This document shows positions 43,049 through 51,971 of a DNA stretch of 51,971 nt, one piece after another. Every line of letters starts with the position of its first letter. Positions within the stretch are counted from its first letter, which is position 1. The notes beneath the pieces were generated by a model. It worked only from the letters and a program-made list of their open reading frames with translations, did not search any database and was not told the origin of the DNA. Position numbers and translations under genes: made by a program. The stretch lies in NCBI GenBank assembly GCA_024401855.1, contig JAKSKH010000014.1, forward strand, positions 1 through 51,971. Direction: 5' to 3'. This DNA comes from Bacteroidales bacterium. Its GTDB lineage: Bacteria; Bacteroidota; Bacteroidia; Bacteroidales; UBA932.

Positions 43049-45489
43049 GCGCGATACTGGCGTTGCTGCCGGTTTTCTGCATGGCGTCTGCCCAGATGAG
43101 CGAGCAGGCCGACTCTCTCGTGCGCCTGCTGAATGCGGAGTCGATAGAGTTCTCCGAGCAGAACGGTGTAACCTACAGGAAAGCATACAAGGCCACGTTC
43201 CTCCACAATGGAACGTATCTGAGTTGCGACACTTCCCTTTGGAATGTCGACTCCAAACTTATAAACTGCAAGGGTAACGTGCAGCTTCTGCAGGAGGAGA
43301 CCGTTCTTACGAGTGATAATCTTGACTACCTTATAGACGACAACCTTGCCAAGTTCAGGGGAAGTGTCGTACAACTTCAGAACAAGAAGGAGAATACTCT
43401 CAGGACAAAGAATCTCGACTACAACACAAAGGACAGTGTGGCGTTTTTCCGCGGTGGCGCGGCCATGAAGGATAAGGACGGCCAGGTGATTGAGTGCGAT
43501 AACGGAAAATATGAATCCGCAGGCAAGTTGTTCACCTTCGAGGGTAATGTGAACATGTTCACGGACTCAGCCTTCGTAAAGACCACGCATCTTGAGTACG
43601 ACGGAGAACATAACCTTGTGGATTTCAAGGCGTATGTCGATTTCTGGAAGGATGACAACATGCTTTCCGCCGGAAACGGATGGTATAACAGGAATGTGGA
43701 ACTGTTCTTTTTCCGTGATGACGTTCATGGACTGACGCGGAAACAGGAATGCTGGAGCGACAGCCTGTATTATTACAGGAAGCCGAATAATGTGATACTC
43801 CGGGGAAGGGCCCATGTTCAGGATTCATCCAGGAAGATGGCGGCACTTGCCGACTATATCCTGTATCAGGATTCCCTGTCCAGGGTAACAATGAAAAAGC
43901 AGGCCGCGGTTGCGCTCGAGACAGCCGAAGGGGAGAAGAGGGACACCATATATTTCGGTGCGGATACCCTCATATTCAATAGCAGGCGCATGTGTGACAT
44001 TGAAGATTCTGTGCTGGTGGCGTCACGGGCACGTTTGCAGGAGATAAGGGAAGATGCCGTGCAGGCCTACAGGCAAAGAACTGCAAAAGAGGCCGCTGAA
44101 GCCGCCGCCAGAGCTATGGAGGAGAAGGCTAAGGACGACCCCAATCTGCGCAACAGGATGAAGGGCAAGACCTCGCCGCCCCAGAATACGGACGGTCCTG
44201 ACGCCTCCCCTGCCGACACTGTTGCGCTTGCAGCCGCCGATACCCTTGCTCTTGCAGATTCACTTGCAGTTGCCGACAGCCTTGCAATAGCTCTTCCTCC
44301 CGATACAACCAAAGTCGGTTTCCTGCTTGGAATCAGTAATGTGAAGGTCTTCCGCAGGGATATTCAGGCAAGGAGCGATTCTCTGGTCTACTGCGACCTT
44401 GATTCTATAGCCAGGTTTTACAGGGAACCGGTTGTATGGCATGAGGGAAACCGCCAATATACCGCCGACAGTCTTTTCCTTCTTGTCCGCAGCAAGGGGA
44501 TAGACAGGGCCAGTCTTATGTCGAATGCCTTCATAGCCACGAAGGAAAGCGATCAGTACTTCAACCAGATAAGCGGAACGGACGTTATGGCTTTCTTTGA
44601 TTCCACTTCCGCTCTGAAGCGTTTCGATGCCCTCGGAGGCGCGAATGCAGTATTTTATCTCAAGGAGGAGGGAACTGTTGCTACGGTCAATAAAGTGGCC
44701 TGCAAGATGATGTCGGCCACATTCAAGGATGGGAATGTAGAAAGGGTGTTTTATTTTGAATCTCCCAAGAATGATGCATATCCCGTGGTTCAGCTTCCCA
44801 AGGGTGAACACTTCCTGAAAGGTTTCGACTGGAAGCCGGAAGGCCGTCCGGAAGACAGGACGGATGTGACTTCACTTGAAGTCAAGCCTTCGGAAAGGGA
44901 TTATTACGAAGGCCGTCCCAAGGCAAGGTTCAAACAGACCGACATATACTTCCCCGGATATATGGACAAGGTTTACAAAGACCTTGAGGAGGCCAGAATA
45001 AGGAAGAATACACCCAGGCCGGGGCCTTCGGACACTTCCTCTGTCACGGTCGGCATTGACAGTACCGGGCACAAGCCTCTGCAGTTGTCTGCTTCCTCGG
45101 ACAGTCTTGCCTTGAAGGACTCCGTCAAGGTGGAAACTCCGGCTCCCGCAGATACTGTTTCCGTAGTGGAGGACACATCCCCCGTCACCAGGAAGGAACT
45201 GCGCGAGCAGGCAAGGAAACTGGCCATTGCCAGGCGTGATGCGGAGTGGGCCCGCAGGGATTCCCTGGATGCGGCCAAAGCCGCTGTCAAGGCGGAGAAA
45301 GCCAGGGCAAAGAAACGCGCCGCCACAAAAAAAGCGCTCATACGCCAGCAGAAGCAGGAGGCCAGAGATGAGGCCAAGCTCCAGAAGTATATGAAGCGCT
45401 ATCAGAAAAAGAGGATGAAGAAAGGTGCGTCAATCTCCGGCGAAGAGCCTGATAATGTTGAGAATCACCGCAGACGCCTTCTCCATTGA
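43021..45489 (+). CDS. OstA/LptA-like lipopolysaccharide transport protein
   Basis: The 822-residue protein has a signal peptide ending MASAQ (about residue 25) and an OstA-like N-terminal beta-jellyroll repeat region (about 35-260). This fold carries LPS across the periplasm in LptA/LptD. Beta-strand repeats recur (NCKGNVQLL, FRGSVVQLQ, FEGNVNMF). A linker rich in Ala, Asp, Ser and Leu (about 395-430) contains repeated ADSLA units. The C-terminal 90 residues are very rich in Lys, Arg and Ala. Its last 60 bases overlap the 3' end of pepT on the other strand. Confidence 0.88.
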   Translation: MGGKSKRRISAILALLPVFCMASAQMSEQADSLVRLLNAESIEFSEQNGVTYRKAYKATFLHNGTYLSCDTSLWNVDSKLINCKGNVQLLQEETVLTSDNLDYLIDDNLAKFRGSVVQLQNKKENTLRTKNLDYNTKDSVAFFRGGAAMKDKDGQVIECDNGKYESAGKLFTFEGNVNMFTDSAFVKTTHLEYDGEHNLVDFKAYVDFWKDDNMLSAGNGWYNRNVELFFFRDDVHGLTRKQECWSDSLYYYRKPNNVILRGRAHVQDSSRKMAALADYILYQDSLSRVTMKKQAAVALETAEGEKRDTIYFGADTLIFNSRRMCDIEDSVLVASRARLQEIREDAVQAYRQRTAKEAAEAAARAMEEKAKDDPNLRNRMKGKTSPPQNTDGPDASPADTVALAAADTLALADSLAVADSLAIALPPDTTKVGFLLGISNVKVFRRDIQARSDSLVYCDLDSIARFYREPVVWHEGNRQYTADSLFLLVRSKGIDRASLMSNAFIATKESDQYFNQISGTDVMAFFDSTSALKRFDALGGANAVFYLKEEGTVATVNKVACKMMSATFKDGNVERVFYFESPKNDAYPVVQLPKGEHFLKGFDWKPEGRPEDRTDVTSLEVKPSERDYYEGRPKARFKQTDIYFPGYMDKVYKDLEEARIRKNTPRPGPSDTSSVTVGIDSTGHKPLQLSASSDSLALKDSVKVETPAPADTVSVVEDTSPVTRKELREQARKLAIARRDAEWARRDSLDAAKAAVKAEKARAKKRAATKKALIRQQKQEARDEAKLQKYMKRYQKKRMKKGASISGEEPDNVENHRRRLLH

Positions 45490-46653
45490 TTCAACAGGAA
45501 TCCACTCCATCTTGCCGTGGAAGTTCAGACCGCCGGCAAAGATATTGGGACAGGGCAGTCCCATGAAAGAGAGATTGGCACCGTCCGTACCCCCGCGTAT
45601 CGGTTGTATCTTAGGCTTTATCCCTTCCATTTCCATTGCTTTCACAGCTTTCTCTATTATATGGTAGTGGGGCTCGACCTGCTTACGCATGTTGTAGTAC
45701 TGGTGCCTTATCTCAACGGTGGCTGTTCCCTCCCCGTACTTTGCATTTATCTTGTCTGCACACTCCTGTATCACTTTTTTCTTCTCCTCATATTTCTCCA
45801 TACTGTGGTCCCTGATTATGTAGGAGAATTCCGCTTCCTCCACGCTTCCACCGAAATGGATGATATGGAAGAATCCTTCATATCCTTCGGTCAGTTCAGG
45901 TTTCTGGTCCGACGGCAGGAGTGAGTCAAGCTCCATTCCTATCCTTATGGCATTTTTCATCTTGCCTTTTGCGTATCCGGGATGTACGTTGCGTCCTTGG
46001 ATACGTACCGTCGCCGCGGCGGCATTGAAGTTTTCGAACTCCAGTTCTCCAACCTCGCCTCCGTCCATGGTATAGGCATAATCCGCACCGAACTTCCTTA
46101 CGTCGAACTTCGCGACACCCCGTCCTATTTCCTCATCGGGGGTGAAACCTATCCTGATTGTGCCATGCTTGAATTCAGGGTGCTCCACTATGTATTGTAC
46201 AGCGTTCATTATCTCCGCAACGCCGGCCTTGTCATCCGCGCCGAGCAGTGTGGTTCCGTCCGTGGTGATGATGGTCTCTCCCCTGTGGGCCAGAATCTCC
46301 GGGAATTCCTTCGGGTCGAGCAGGAGCCCTGGTACGCCCTTGAGCTCTATTGGCGAGCCGTCGTAATTCTCTATTATCTGAGGCTTGATGTCCGCTCCGG
46401 AAGCATCCGGGGCTGTATCGACGTGTGCAATGAAACCTACCGCGGGAATATCGGCATCCGTATTGGCGGGGATTGTTCCCATTACGTATCCGAATTCGTC
46501 AAGAACCGCCTCAACTCCCATGGCGTTCAACTCGTCGCGGAGAATCCTGAGCAGGTCAAGTTCCTTCTCTGCGGAAGGTTGTGTCCCGGACTCTTCACAG
46601 GACTGGGTGTCAACTGCAACGTAGCGCAGGAATCTGTCTTTTATGTTTTCCAT
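45430..46653 (-). CDS. pepT: Peptidase T (tripeptide aminopeptidase)
   Basis: The 407-residue enzyme is an M20B zinc aminopeptidase that removes the N-terminal residue of tripeptides in the cytoplasm. GFIAHVDTAPDASG (near residue 73), the LLGADDKAG block, FTPDEEIGRG with the catalytic glutamates, and FAGGLNFHGKMEW with the last metal ligand are all present. The length matches the family. The upstream OPT transporter stop shares one base with its ATG (TAATG), so imported peptides and their hydrolysis are linked in one operon. Confidence 0.96.
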   Translation of the reverse strand: MENIKDRFLRYVAVDTQSCEESGTQPSAEKELDLLRILRDELNAMGVEAVLDEFGYVMGTIPANTDADIPAVGFIAHVDTAPDASGADIKPQIIENYDGSPIELKGVPGLLLDPKEFPEILAHRGETIITTDGTTLLGADDKAGVAEIMNAVQYIVEHPEFKHGTIRIGFTPDEEIGRGVAKFDVRKFGADYAYTMDGGEVGELEFENFNAAAATVRIQGRNVHPGYAKGKMKNAIRIGMELDSLLPSDQKPELTEGYEGFFHIIHFGGSVEEAEFSYIIRDHSMEKYEEKKKVIQECADKINAKYGEGTATVEIRHQYYNMRKQVEPHYHIIEKAVKAMEMEGIKPKIQPIRGGTDGANLSFMGLPCPNIFAGGLNFHGKMEWIPVESMEKASAVILNIIRLFAGD

Positions 46654-48644
46654 TATTTCTCTTTTTTAAGTGTTGCTGAAATCATATATGCTATTATCCC
46701 GATGAAGGGGAGGATTGCGATAATCTGTGCCGGTGATGAACCTCCTGCAAGAGGGGTGTTCCATCCTTCCATCCACCAGTCCACATTTGCGAACTTGAGA
46801 ATGGCGCTTACCACTCCCATGAGCGCACCTCCGGCAATGAACCCGCTTGCGATGAGGGTTCCCTTCTCCTGACGTGCCGCATTGACTTTCTCATCCCTGC
46901 TGCGCGTGCTTACGAACCATGCGACCGCTCCGCCCACGAGGAGAGGAAGGTTCAGGTCCAGAGGAATGAACATTCCCAGACAGAACGCCAGTGCGGGGAT
47001 TCCGCAGAAGTTAAGCACAAGAGCGATGACCGCACCTATGCCGTACAGAAGCCACGGAGCGCTGCCTCCGTTCATCATAGGCTGTATCACTGCGGCCATG
47101 GCGTTTGCCTGTGGAGCCACCAGGGCCCCGTCTCCGGTAAAGCCGTAGGTCTTGTTGAGGACGAGAACTACTCCTCCTACAGTTGCGGCTGCCACGAGAG
47201 TGCCGAGGAACTTCCATCCCTCCTGCTTTGCCGGAGTTGTACCTGTCCAGTATCCTATCTTGAGGTCAGTTATGAATCCTCCCGCCATAGAGAGGGCCGT
47301 GCAGACAACTCCACCTATAACCATTGCGGCAACCATTCCGGCATTGCCCTTGAGCCCGACCGCAACGAGGACGAGGGCGGTGATTATGAGAGTCATTATC
47401 GTCATTCCGCTCACCGGGTTGCTTCCCACGATTGCGATGGCATTCGCCGCCACCGTGGTGAACAGGAAGGCTATCACCGCTACGATGAGTACACCTGTTA
47501 TCGCCTGCCAGATATTGGCCACGACTCCTCCGAATGCGAAGAAGGCGAATATCATCAGAAGGGCGACGGTGATTCCCAGAACCACCGTTTTCATCGGGAG
47601 GTCCCTGTCGGTGCGTTCCACCTCCGCCACCGCTGCGCCGGGTTTCTTCTTGAATTCGCTTGTTGCGAGTCCTACGGCGCTTTTGATTACTCCGGCGCTC
47701 TTGATGATGCCTATGATTCCGGCGGTAGCTATTCCTCCTATTCCTATATGTCTTGCGTATTCCTTGAAAATCTGTTCGGGAGCCATCTGGGAGATTGTCT
47801 GCGAAATTCCGCTTCCCATAAGGTCAATTACGCTTCCTCCCCAGATAAGGTTCATCAGCGGGATGATCACAACCCACACCAGCAGGGAACCGCAGCAGAT
47901 AATGAAAGAATACTTGAGGCCTATGATATACCCGAGTCCGAGCACGGCAGCTCCGGTATTGAGCTTGAGTACAAGCTTGGCCTTGTCGGCTACCACCTGT
48001 CCGAAGTGAAGGACCGTGGTGCTGACGGTTTCGGACCACGCGCCGAAAGTGGCGATGACAAAGTCATAGATTCCTCCTATAAGGCCGCTGACCAGCAGGG
48101 TTCTGGCGCTTTTGCCTCCAGCCTCTCCGCTTATGAGCACCTGGGTGGTGGCAGTGGCCTCAGGGAAAGGATATTTCCCGTGCATCTCCTTTACGAAATA
48201 CTTGCGGAAAGGAATGAGGAACAGAATTCCGAGTACACCTCCCAGGAGTGAAGAAAGAAACATCTGCGTGAAGCTGACATCCAGACCGAGGATATATATG
48301 GCCGGAAGTGTGAATATAGCTCCCGCAACAATGACTCCGGAGCATGAGCCTATCGACTGTATGATCACGTTCTGCCCAAGTCCTCCCTTTTTACCGAGAG
48401 CTCCTGTTATTCCCACGGCAAGGATGGCGATGGGGATGGCCGCCTCGAAAACCTGACCTACCTTTAGACCAAGGTATGCGGCGGCCGCCGAGAAGACGAC
48501 AGCCATGATGATGCCCATTGTCACGGAATAAGGGGTGACTTCAGGGTAAGTCTTGTCCGGGCTCAGCAGAGGCTTGTAGCGCTCTCCCGGTTTAAGTTCG
48601 CGGTGTGCGTTCTCCGGAAGGGAGAAATTGTTCTTTTCACTCAT
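46653..48644 (-). CDS. OPT-family oligopeptide transporter
   Basis: The 663-residue integral membrane protein has about 14-16 hydrophobic segments. Family motifs include YSVTMGIIMAVVFSAAAAYL near the N-terminus, FPEATATTQVLISGE near residue 160 and the NPVSGMTIMTLI run. OPT proteins import small peptides or metal chelates with protons. Coupling to pepT supports peptides. Its start overlaps the end of the DUF6057 gene by eight bases. Confidence 0.94.
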   Translation of the reverse strand: MSEKNNFSLPENAHRELKPGERYKPLLSPDKTYPEVTPYSVTMGIIMAVVFSAAAAYLGLKVGQVFEAAIPIAILAVGITGALGKKGGLGQNVIIQSIGSCSGVIVAGAIFTLPAIYILGLDVSFTQMFLSSLLGGVLGILFLIPFRKYFVKEMHGKYPFPEATATTQVLISGEAGGKSARTLLVSGLIGGIYDFVIATFGAWSETVSTTVLHFGQVVADKAKLVLKLNTGAAVLGLGYIIGLKYSFIICCGSLLVWVVIIPLMNLIWGGSVIDLMGSGISQTISQMAPEQIFKEYARHIGIGGIATAGIIGIIKSAGVIKSAVGLATSEFKKKPGAAVAEVERTDRDLPMKTVVLGITVALLMIFAFFAFGGVVANIWQAITGVLIVAVIAFLFTTVAANAIAIVGSNPVSGMTIMTLIITALVLVAVGLKGNAGMVAAMVIGGVVCTALSMAGGFITDLKIGYWTGTTPAKQEGWKFLGTLVAAATVGGVVLVLNKTYGFTGDGALVAPQANAMAAVIQPMMNGGSAPWLLYGIGAVIALVLNFCGIPALAFCLGMFIPLDLNLPLLVGGAVAWFVSTRSRDEKVNAARQEKGTLIASGFIAGGALMGVVSAILKFANVDWWMEGWNTPLAGGSSPAQIIAILPFIGIIAYMISATLKKEK

Positions 48645-49782
48645 GATTATCCAATAATTTTTTTCTAAGTTCAGGACTCGTTTCCAGATAGGCGGAGACT
48701 CTGTCTTTCAGGAAGCGGCTGTCATTCCCCGCCGCACCTGTCCTCAGCAAGGATAAGAAAGGGTCCCGTGCCATGACCGGGGCGAGAAAGCTGCTGTCAA
48801 CATCTGTACGGGGCTCCAGCTCCTCTGCAATCCTGAGTGCCTGTAATGCCAGACGCCTGTTCATCGGACTGCGGGAAAGAACGGAACTGTATTTCTTTAC
48901 CATTTCAGCGTCTCCGCGCATTATGTTGAATTTTATCAGTTGCCTCAGCATGCCGTTGCCGGTTCCGTGGGGCAGGGTGCAGGCCGCTTGGAAGGTGCAG
49001 TGTATCGCTTCATTGGGCACGTCCAGCATTTCGTACAGTATGCTGTTGAAATAATATGCCTTCCTGCTCGTCTGTCCCGCCATGTCCAGGTCCTGCGTGC
49101 TGCGGACAGGATATTCCGTCATTCCGTCCTGCAGCCTGCCGGTAGCGTTCAGCGCAAGCAGGGCATAAGGTATCATATCCCTGTCGACGGAGGCCCTGTC
49201 GGGAGTTGCGATATCCAGCAGCATCTGCCAGTCGTGTTTCCGTGCGGCGTATTCTATCCCGGCCCATTCTTCGTTCTCCTTGACTTTCCCGTTGCATGGA
49301 ATGGAAATGCCGAATACAAATATAATAATCAGGGAGGCTGCAATGCTCAGCTTGTTTTCTTTTTTTCTTCCTTTAATAAAAGGTAAGACAAGCGCGCAAA
49401 ATGCGGCCGATACGATAAGCGATGTAACTGCTATTGCCGGTGTGGCCTTGAAAGCCATGAAATACCAGACTGTACAGGCAATGGCCGTGGCTGGTATGGA
49501 TGTCCCTGAAAATGCTGTCAGCCTTCTCAGCAGGATGAATATTCCGCAGATCAGAAGCGCTTCCACGGCAGCTCCGACGGGAGGATAGTAGAACAGTTGA
49601 AGAAGAAAGTCGCTTACAAGCCTGGAAACGGGCAGCGGTGAGGTCAGCGTTTCCATGAAATAGTCCCGGCTGAAAAGGAACAGTCCGTTGAATTCCTCCT
49701 CGGACAGGGTTCTGCGCTGGAAGAAGAAACTTACCGCAAAAACAGCTGCGGACAGAGCTATCGGTATCAGTTGCTTTTTCAT
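48637..49782 (-). CDS. DUF6057 membrane protein
   Basis: The 381-residue protein has about five membrane segments in its first 165 residues and a helical, TPR-like soluble part (about 170-381). The soluble part includes EEWAGIEYAARKHDWQML and LNATGRLQDG. This layout matches what is called DUF6057 in Bacteroidales; function is unknown. It sits between a heme-motif lipoprotein gene (ATGA overlap) and the peptide transporter gene (eight-base overlap), so all four genes form a coupled operon. Confidence 0.82.
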   Translation of the reverse strand: MKKQLIPIALSAAVFAVSFFFQRRTLSEEEFNGLFLFSRDYFMETLTSPLPVSRLVSDFLLQLFYYPPVGAAVEALLICGIFILLRRLTAFSGTSIPATAIACTVWYFMAFKATPAIAVTSLIVSAAFCALVLPFIKGRKKENKLSIAASLIIIFVFGISIPCNGKVKENEEWAGIEYAARKHDWQMLLDIATPDRASVDRDMIPYALLALNATGRLQDGMTEYPVRSTQDLDMAGQTSRKAYYFNSILYEMLDVPNEAIHCTFQAACTLPHGTGNGMLRQLIKFNIMRGDAEMVKKYSSVLSRSPMNRRLALQALRIAEELEPRTDVDSSFLAPVMARDPFLSLLRTGAAGNDSRFLKDRVSAYLETSPELRKKLLDNHE

Positions 49783-51104
49783 TTCTGGAACAGTTTCTTG
49801 AATTCGGACTGCCTGATGTCCACAGGTGAACTTACGAATTCCGGTATGTTGTATGACTTGAGCCTGATTCTGTTATGGGAAGGGCGTCTCTGCGGGAGCA
49901 TGAAAGGCTTTCCGAACACTCCGTTGCCGTCGAAATGCGCAATGTAAAGCCGAGTGTAGCGCCCGTCATCCCTCCTGCTGCTGAAAATCACCCATTTCCC
50001 GTTCCCGGACCATGAATGATAGCTTTCCGTGTCCCCGCTGTTGATGATTTCCGTCGGAAGCAGTCTGCCGCTTTCAGTGTCTAGAAGTTTCAGATCCGCT
50101 TCCTTGTGCCAGATGGGGAATGTACCGAACCCGGATTCCGTGAACATGAGGTACCGCCCGCACACTCTTGGGAAGGAAACGGAACTGCTGTCCGATCCGT
50201 AGATGATGCGGGGCTCTCCCCGGAATTCTCCGTCTTCGAAATCAATGGCCTCCAGGAGGTAATGTATGTCCCCCCTTCCGGAGCATACGTCTCTTATGTT
50301 GTCGGCACGGCAGTAGTAAAGGGTCTTCCCGTCCTCCGACCATCCGGGAAACGTCTCAAGTTTGTCTTCCGTTTTCAGGAAGGGAGAAGTGAAGGTTCTC
50401 CCGGTATCCGTGTCCAGAATCATAATGTCGGAGGCGGTGTCATATACCTCTATGGGCTGTTCGTGGTTGATGCTGAAGCACTGCTGCGTTGTGTTCGAGG
50501 AAAAAGCGACATATCTTCCTCCGGGATGCCAGGCCGGATAGGTGCCCTGCATTGCCGCTTCCGTTTTTGACAGGTCGGTAAGGGAAGCCTCCCCGTTCTT
50601 GACTATGACCGTGCCTCCTCCTTTTCCGCGCGCGTGAAAAAGCATCCTGTCGGCATTCCTGTTGCAGAAAGAGTGGCAGTTGACGCATCCCAGGCTGTTC
50701 ACCCTGTTGGTGACAATCGCCTTTTCCCTGAAAGAAGAAAGTTCCCTCTGGTAGATTCCCATATTGTGCCAGCTTTCGTATCCGGGCTCAATGAGCCGGT
50801 ATGCGATGTACGGGTCAATCGGGTCGTGCGATATATATATAGGAAAGGCTTTGTACGATGTCCCCGTCCTTTCTCCCTTTTTCCAGGACTTGACTTTATA
50901 CCATATCGTGTCGGAGCAGATTTTCTTCTCAACAACGAATTTTTCTCCGTTTTCAAGTTCGAAATTAATGGGTGCAATGCCGTCTGGAATCGTAACCCCC
51001 GTGTAATCAGGGAATATGGGGGGATATTCGGCTTTTTCTGTGAATGTTTTCGGCGTACATCCAACCAGAAGCAGGGCCAGTATTAGCAGACTGCGTTGAC
51101 TCAT
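49779..51104 (-). CDS. PD40 beta-propeller lipoprotein with CxxCH heme motif
   Basis: The 441-residue product has a lipoprotein signal ending LLVGC (Cys16). A CVNCH sequence (C140, C143, H144) could attach a c-type heme. The following beta-propeller has PD40/TolB-like blades: YPAWHPGGRYVAFSS, FPGWSEDGKTLYYC and YHSWSGNGKWVIFSSRR. It is annotated in related genomes as TolB-like or cytochrome-like, without a known function. It is the first gene of the operon with DUF6057, the OPT transporter and pepT. Confidence 0.85.
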   Translation of the reverse strand: MSQRSLLILALLLVGCTPKTFTEKAEYPPIFPDYTGVTIPDGIAPINFELENGEKFVVEKKICSDTIWYKVKSWKKGERTGTSYKAFPIYISHDPIDPYIAYRLIEPGYESWHNMGIYQRELSSFREKAIVTNRVNSLGCVNCHSFCNRNADRMLFHARGKGGGTVIVKNGEASLTDLSKTEAAMQGTYPAWHPGGRYVAFSSNTTQQCFSINHEQPIEVYDTASDIMILDTDTGRTFTSPFLKTEDKLETFPGWSEDGKTLYYCRADNIRDVCSGRGDIHYLLEAIDFEDGEFRGEPRIIYGSDSSSVSFPRVCGRYLMFTESGFGTFPIWHKEADLKLLDTESGRLLPTEIINSGDTESYHSWSGNGKWVIFSSRRDDGRYTRLYIAHFDGNGVFGKPFMLPQRRPSHNRIRLKSYNIPEFVSSPVDIRQSEFKKLFQK

Positions 51105-51120
51105 TCGATACTTTTTTCTA

Positions 51121-51128
51121 CAAAAATA
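51121..51128 (-). promoter_or_regulatory. -7 promoter element of the PD40 lipoprotein operon
   Basis: TATTTTTG on the minus strand matches TAnnTTTG and lies 16 bases upstream of the ATG at 51104. No TTTG is seen at -33; the equivalent positions carry CAAA, which is the -33 element of the opposing rRNA promoter. Confidence 0.5.
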
Positions 51129-51147
51129 AAAAATAAATGAAAAAAGA

Positions 51148-51178
51148 TTTGCAGATTAAAAATAAGTTTGTACCTTTG
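51148..51178 (+). promoter_or_regulatory. Strong promoter of the 23S rRNA transcript
   Basis: TTTG at 51148-51151 and TACCTTTG at 51171-51178 are separated by 19 bases, a perfect Bacteroidota promoter of the kind seen before stable RNA genes. Transcription should begin near 51184, about 170 bases before the mature 23S 5' end. Confidence 0.8.
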
Positions 51179-51353
51179 CATCCCCTTACGAAACGAAGGG
51201 CAACGATCTTTGAGAATACTGAGAGAGATAACGAGGTAAAAAAGAAATGATTAGTCTTAATAAATGGATTTTTTCGTTTAGAGGGACTGCAATTTCATAG
51301 GCAAGAGAATATGGGACGAGAGAAATCAAAGTCGCATATGATTCACAAAGTAC
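51179..51353 (+). other. Leader of the 23S rRNA transcript
   Basis: These 175 bases contain no 16S, tRNA or protein gene. GATCTTTGAGA at 51205-51215 resembles the boxA-type antitermination signal of rRNA leaders. The remainder probably holds processing sites for RNase III, which I cannot fold by eye. Confidence 0.45.

Positions 51354-51971
<618 letters not shown>

Noticed and set aside
44215-44300. Repeat-like DNA encoding ADSLA units
   Set aside because: This is low-complexity protein linker inside the OstA-like gene, not a CRISPR array or mobile repeat.

Overview
The window comes from a Bacteroidota chromosome, most likely a gut-associated member of the Bacteroidales. Promoters follow the TTTG / TAnnTTTG pattern of that phylum. 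Shine-Dalgarno sequences are essentially absent. Secreted glycosidases are mostly lipoproteins with a short lipobox signal. The envelope genes (OstA-like protein, SurA-like PPIase, DacB, NlpC/P60, DUF6057) are typical Bacteroidales neighbours. The species cannot be named from the sequence alone.

Layout. (1) 1-924 holds an AT-rich higBA toxin-antitoxin pair. (2) 1170-26742 is a long carbohydrate-utilisation region with no SusC/SusD pair and no dedicated regulator. It contains a PfkB sugar kinase, GH3, a GH43-like propeller, a tandem GH29 fucosidase, a metallo-hydrolase lipoprotein, a GH101-like/GH43/unknown lipoprotein operon, an acetyltransferase plus a two-domain esterase, a DUF1295 membrane protein, a fucose-isomerase-like protein plus a GH105-DUF2264 fusion, a phosphodiesterase-like lipoprotein operon and GH51. 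(3) 26739-27096 is a decayed gene. (4) 27089-37901 is a sialic-acid locus. N-acetylneuraminate lyase, N-acylglucosamine 2-epimerase and an MFS transporter run leftward as one coupled operon (nanA-nanE-nanT). A two-domain sialate O-acetylesterase and an SGNH-SGNH-GH33 sialidase run rightward from the same intergenic region. A FAD oxidoreductase and a creatininase-family hydrolase converge on the operon. (5) 37929-49782 is core-like: tRNA-Met, a coiled-coil membrane protein, DacB with a small lysine-rich protein, NlpC/P60, SurA-like and OstA-like proteins, peptidase T, an OPT transporter and DUF6057. (6) 49779-51104 encodes a CxxCH-containing beta-propeller lipoprotein at the head of the last operon. 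(7) From about 51354 to the window end is the 5' part of a 23S rRNA gene. It is preceded by its own promoter and not by 16S or tRNA genes.

How the parts fit. The sialidase releases sialic acid from host glycans and the esterases remove O-acetyl groups. An MFS carrier imports the free sugar, and NanA plus NanE convert it through ManNAc to GlcNAc. The fucosidase and GH101-like enzyme also fit mucin-type glycans. GH3, GH43, GH51 and GH105 fit plant xylan, arabinan or pectin fragments. The exported enzymes mostly lack acidic lipoprotein-export residues after the cysteine, so many probably face the periplasm.

Most interesting points: the stand-alone 23S transcription unit, the sialidase carrying one intact and one degenerate SGNH domain, the FAD oxidoreductase/creatininase pair beside the nan operon, the GTPase-like P-loop stretch at the start of the tandem fucosidase, a divergent promoter pair predicted to give leaderless mRNAs, and the heme-motif lipoprotein operon.
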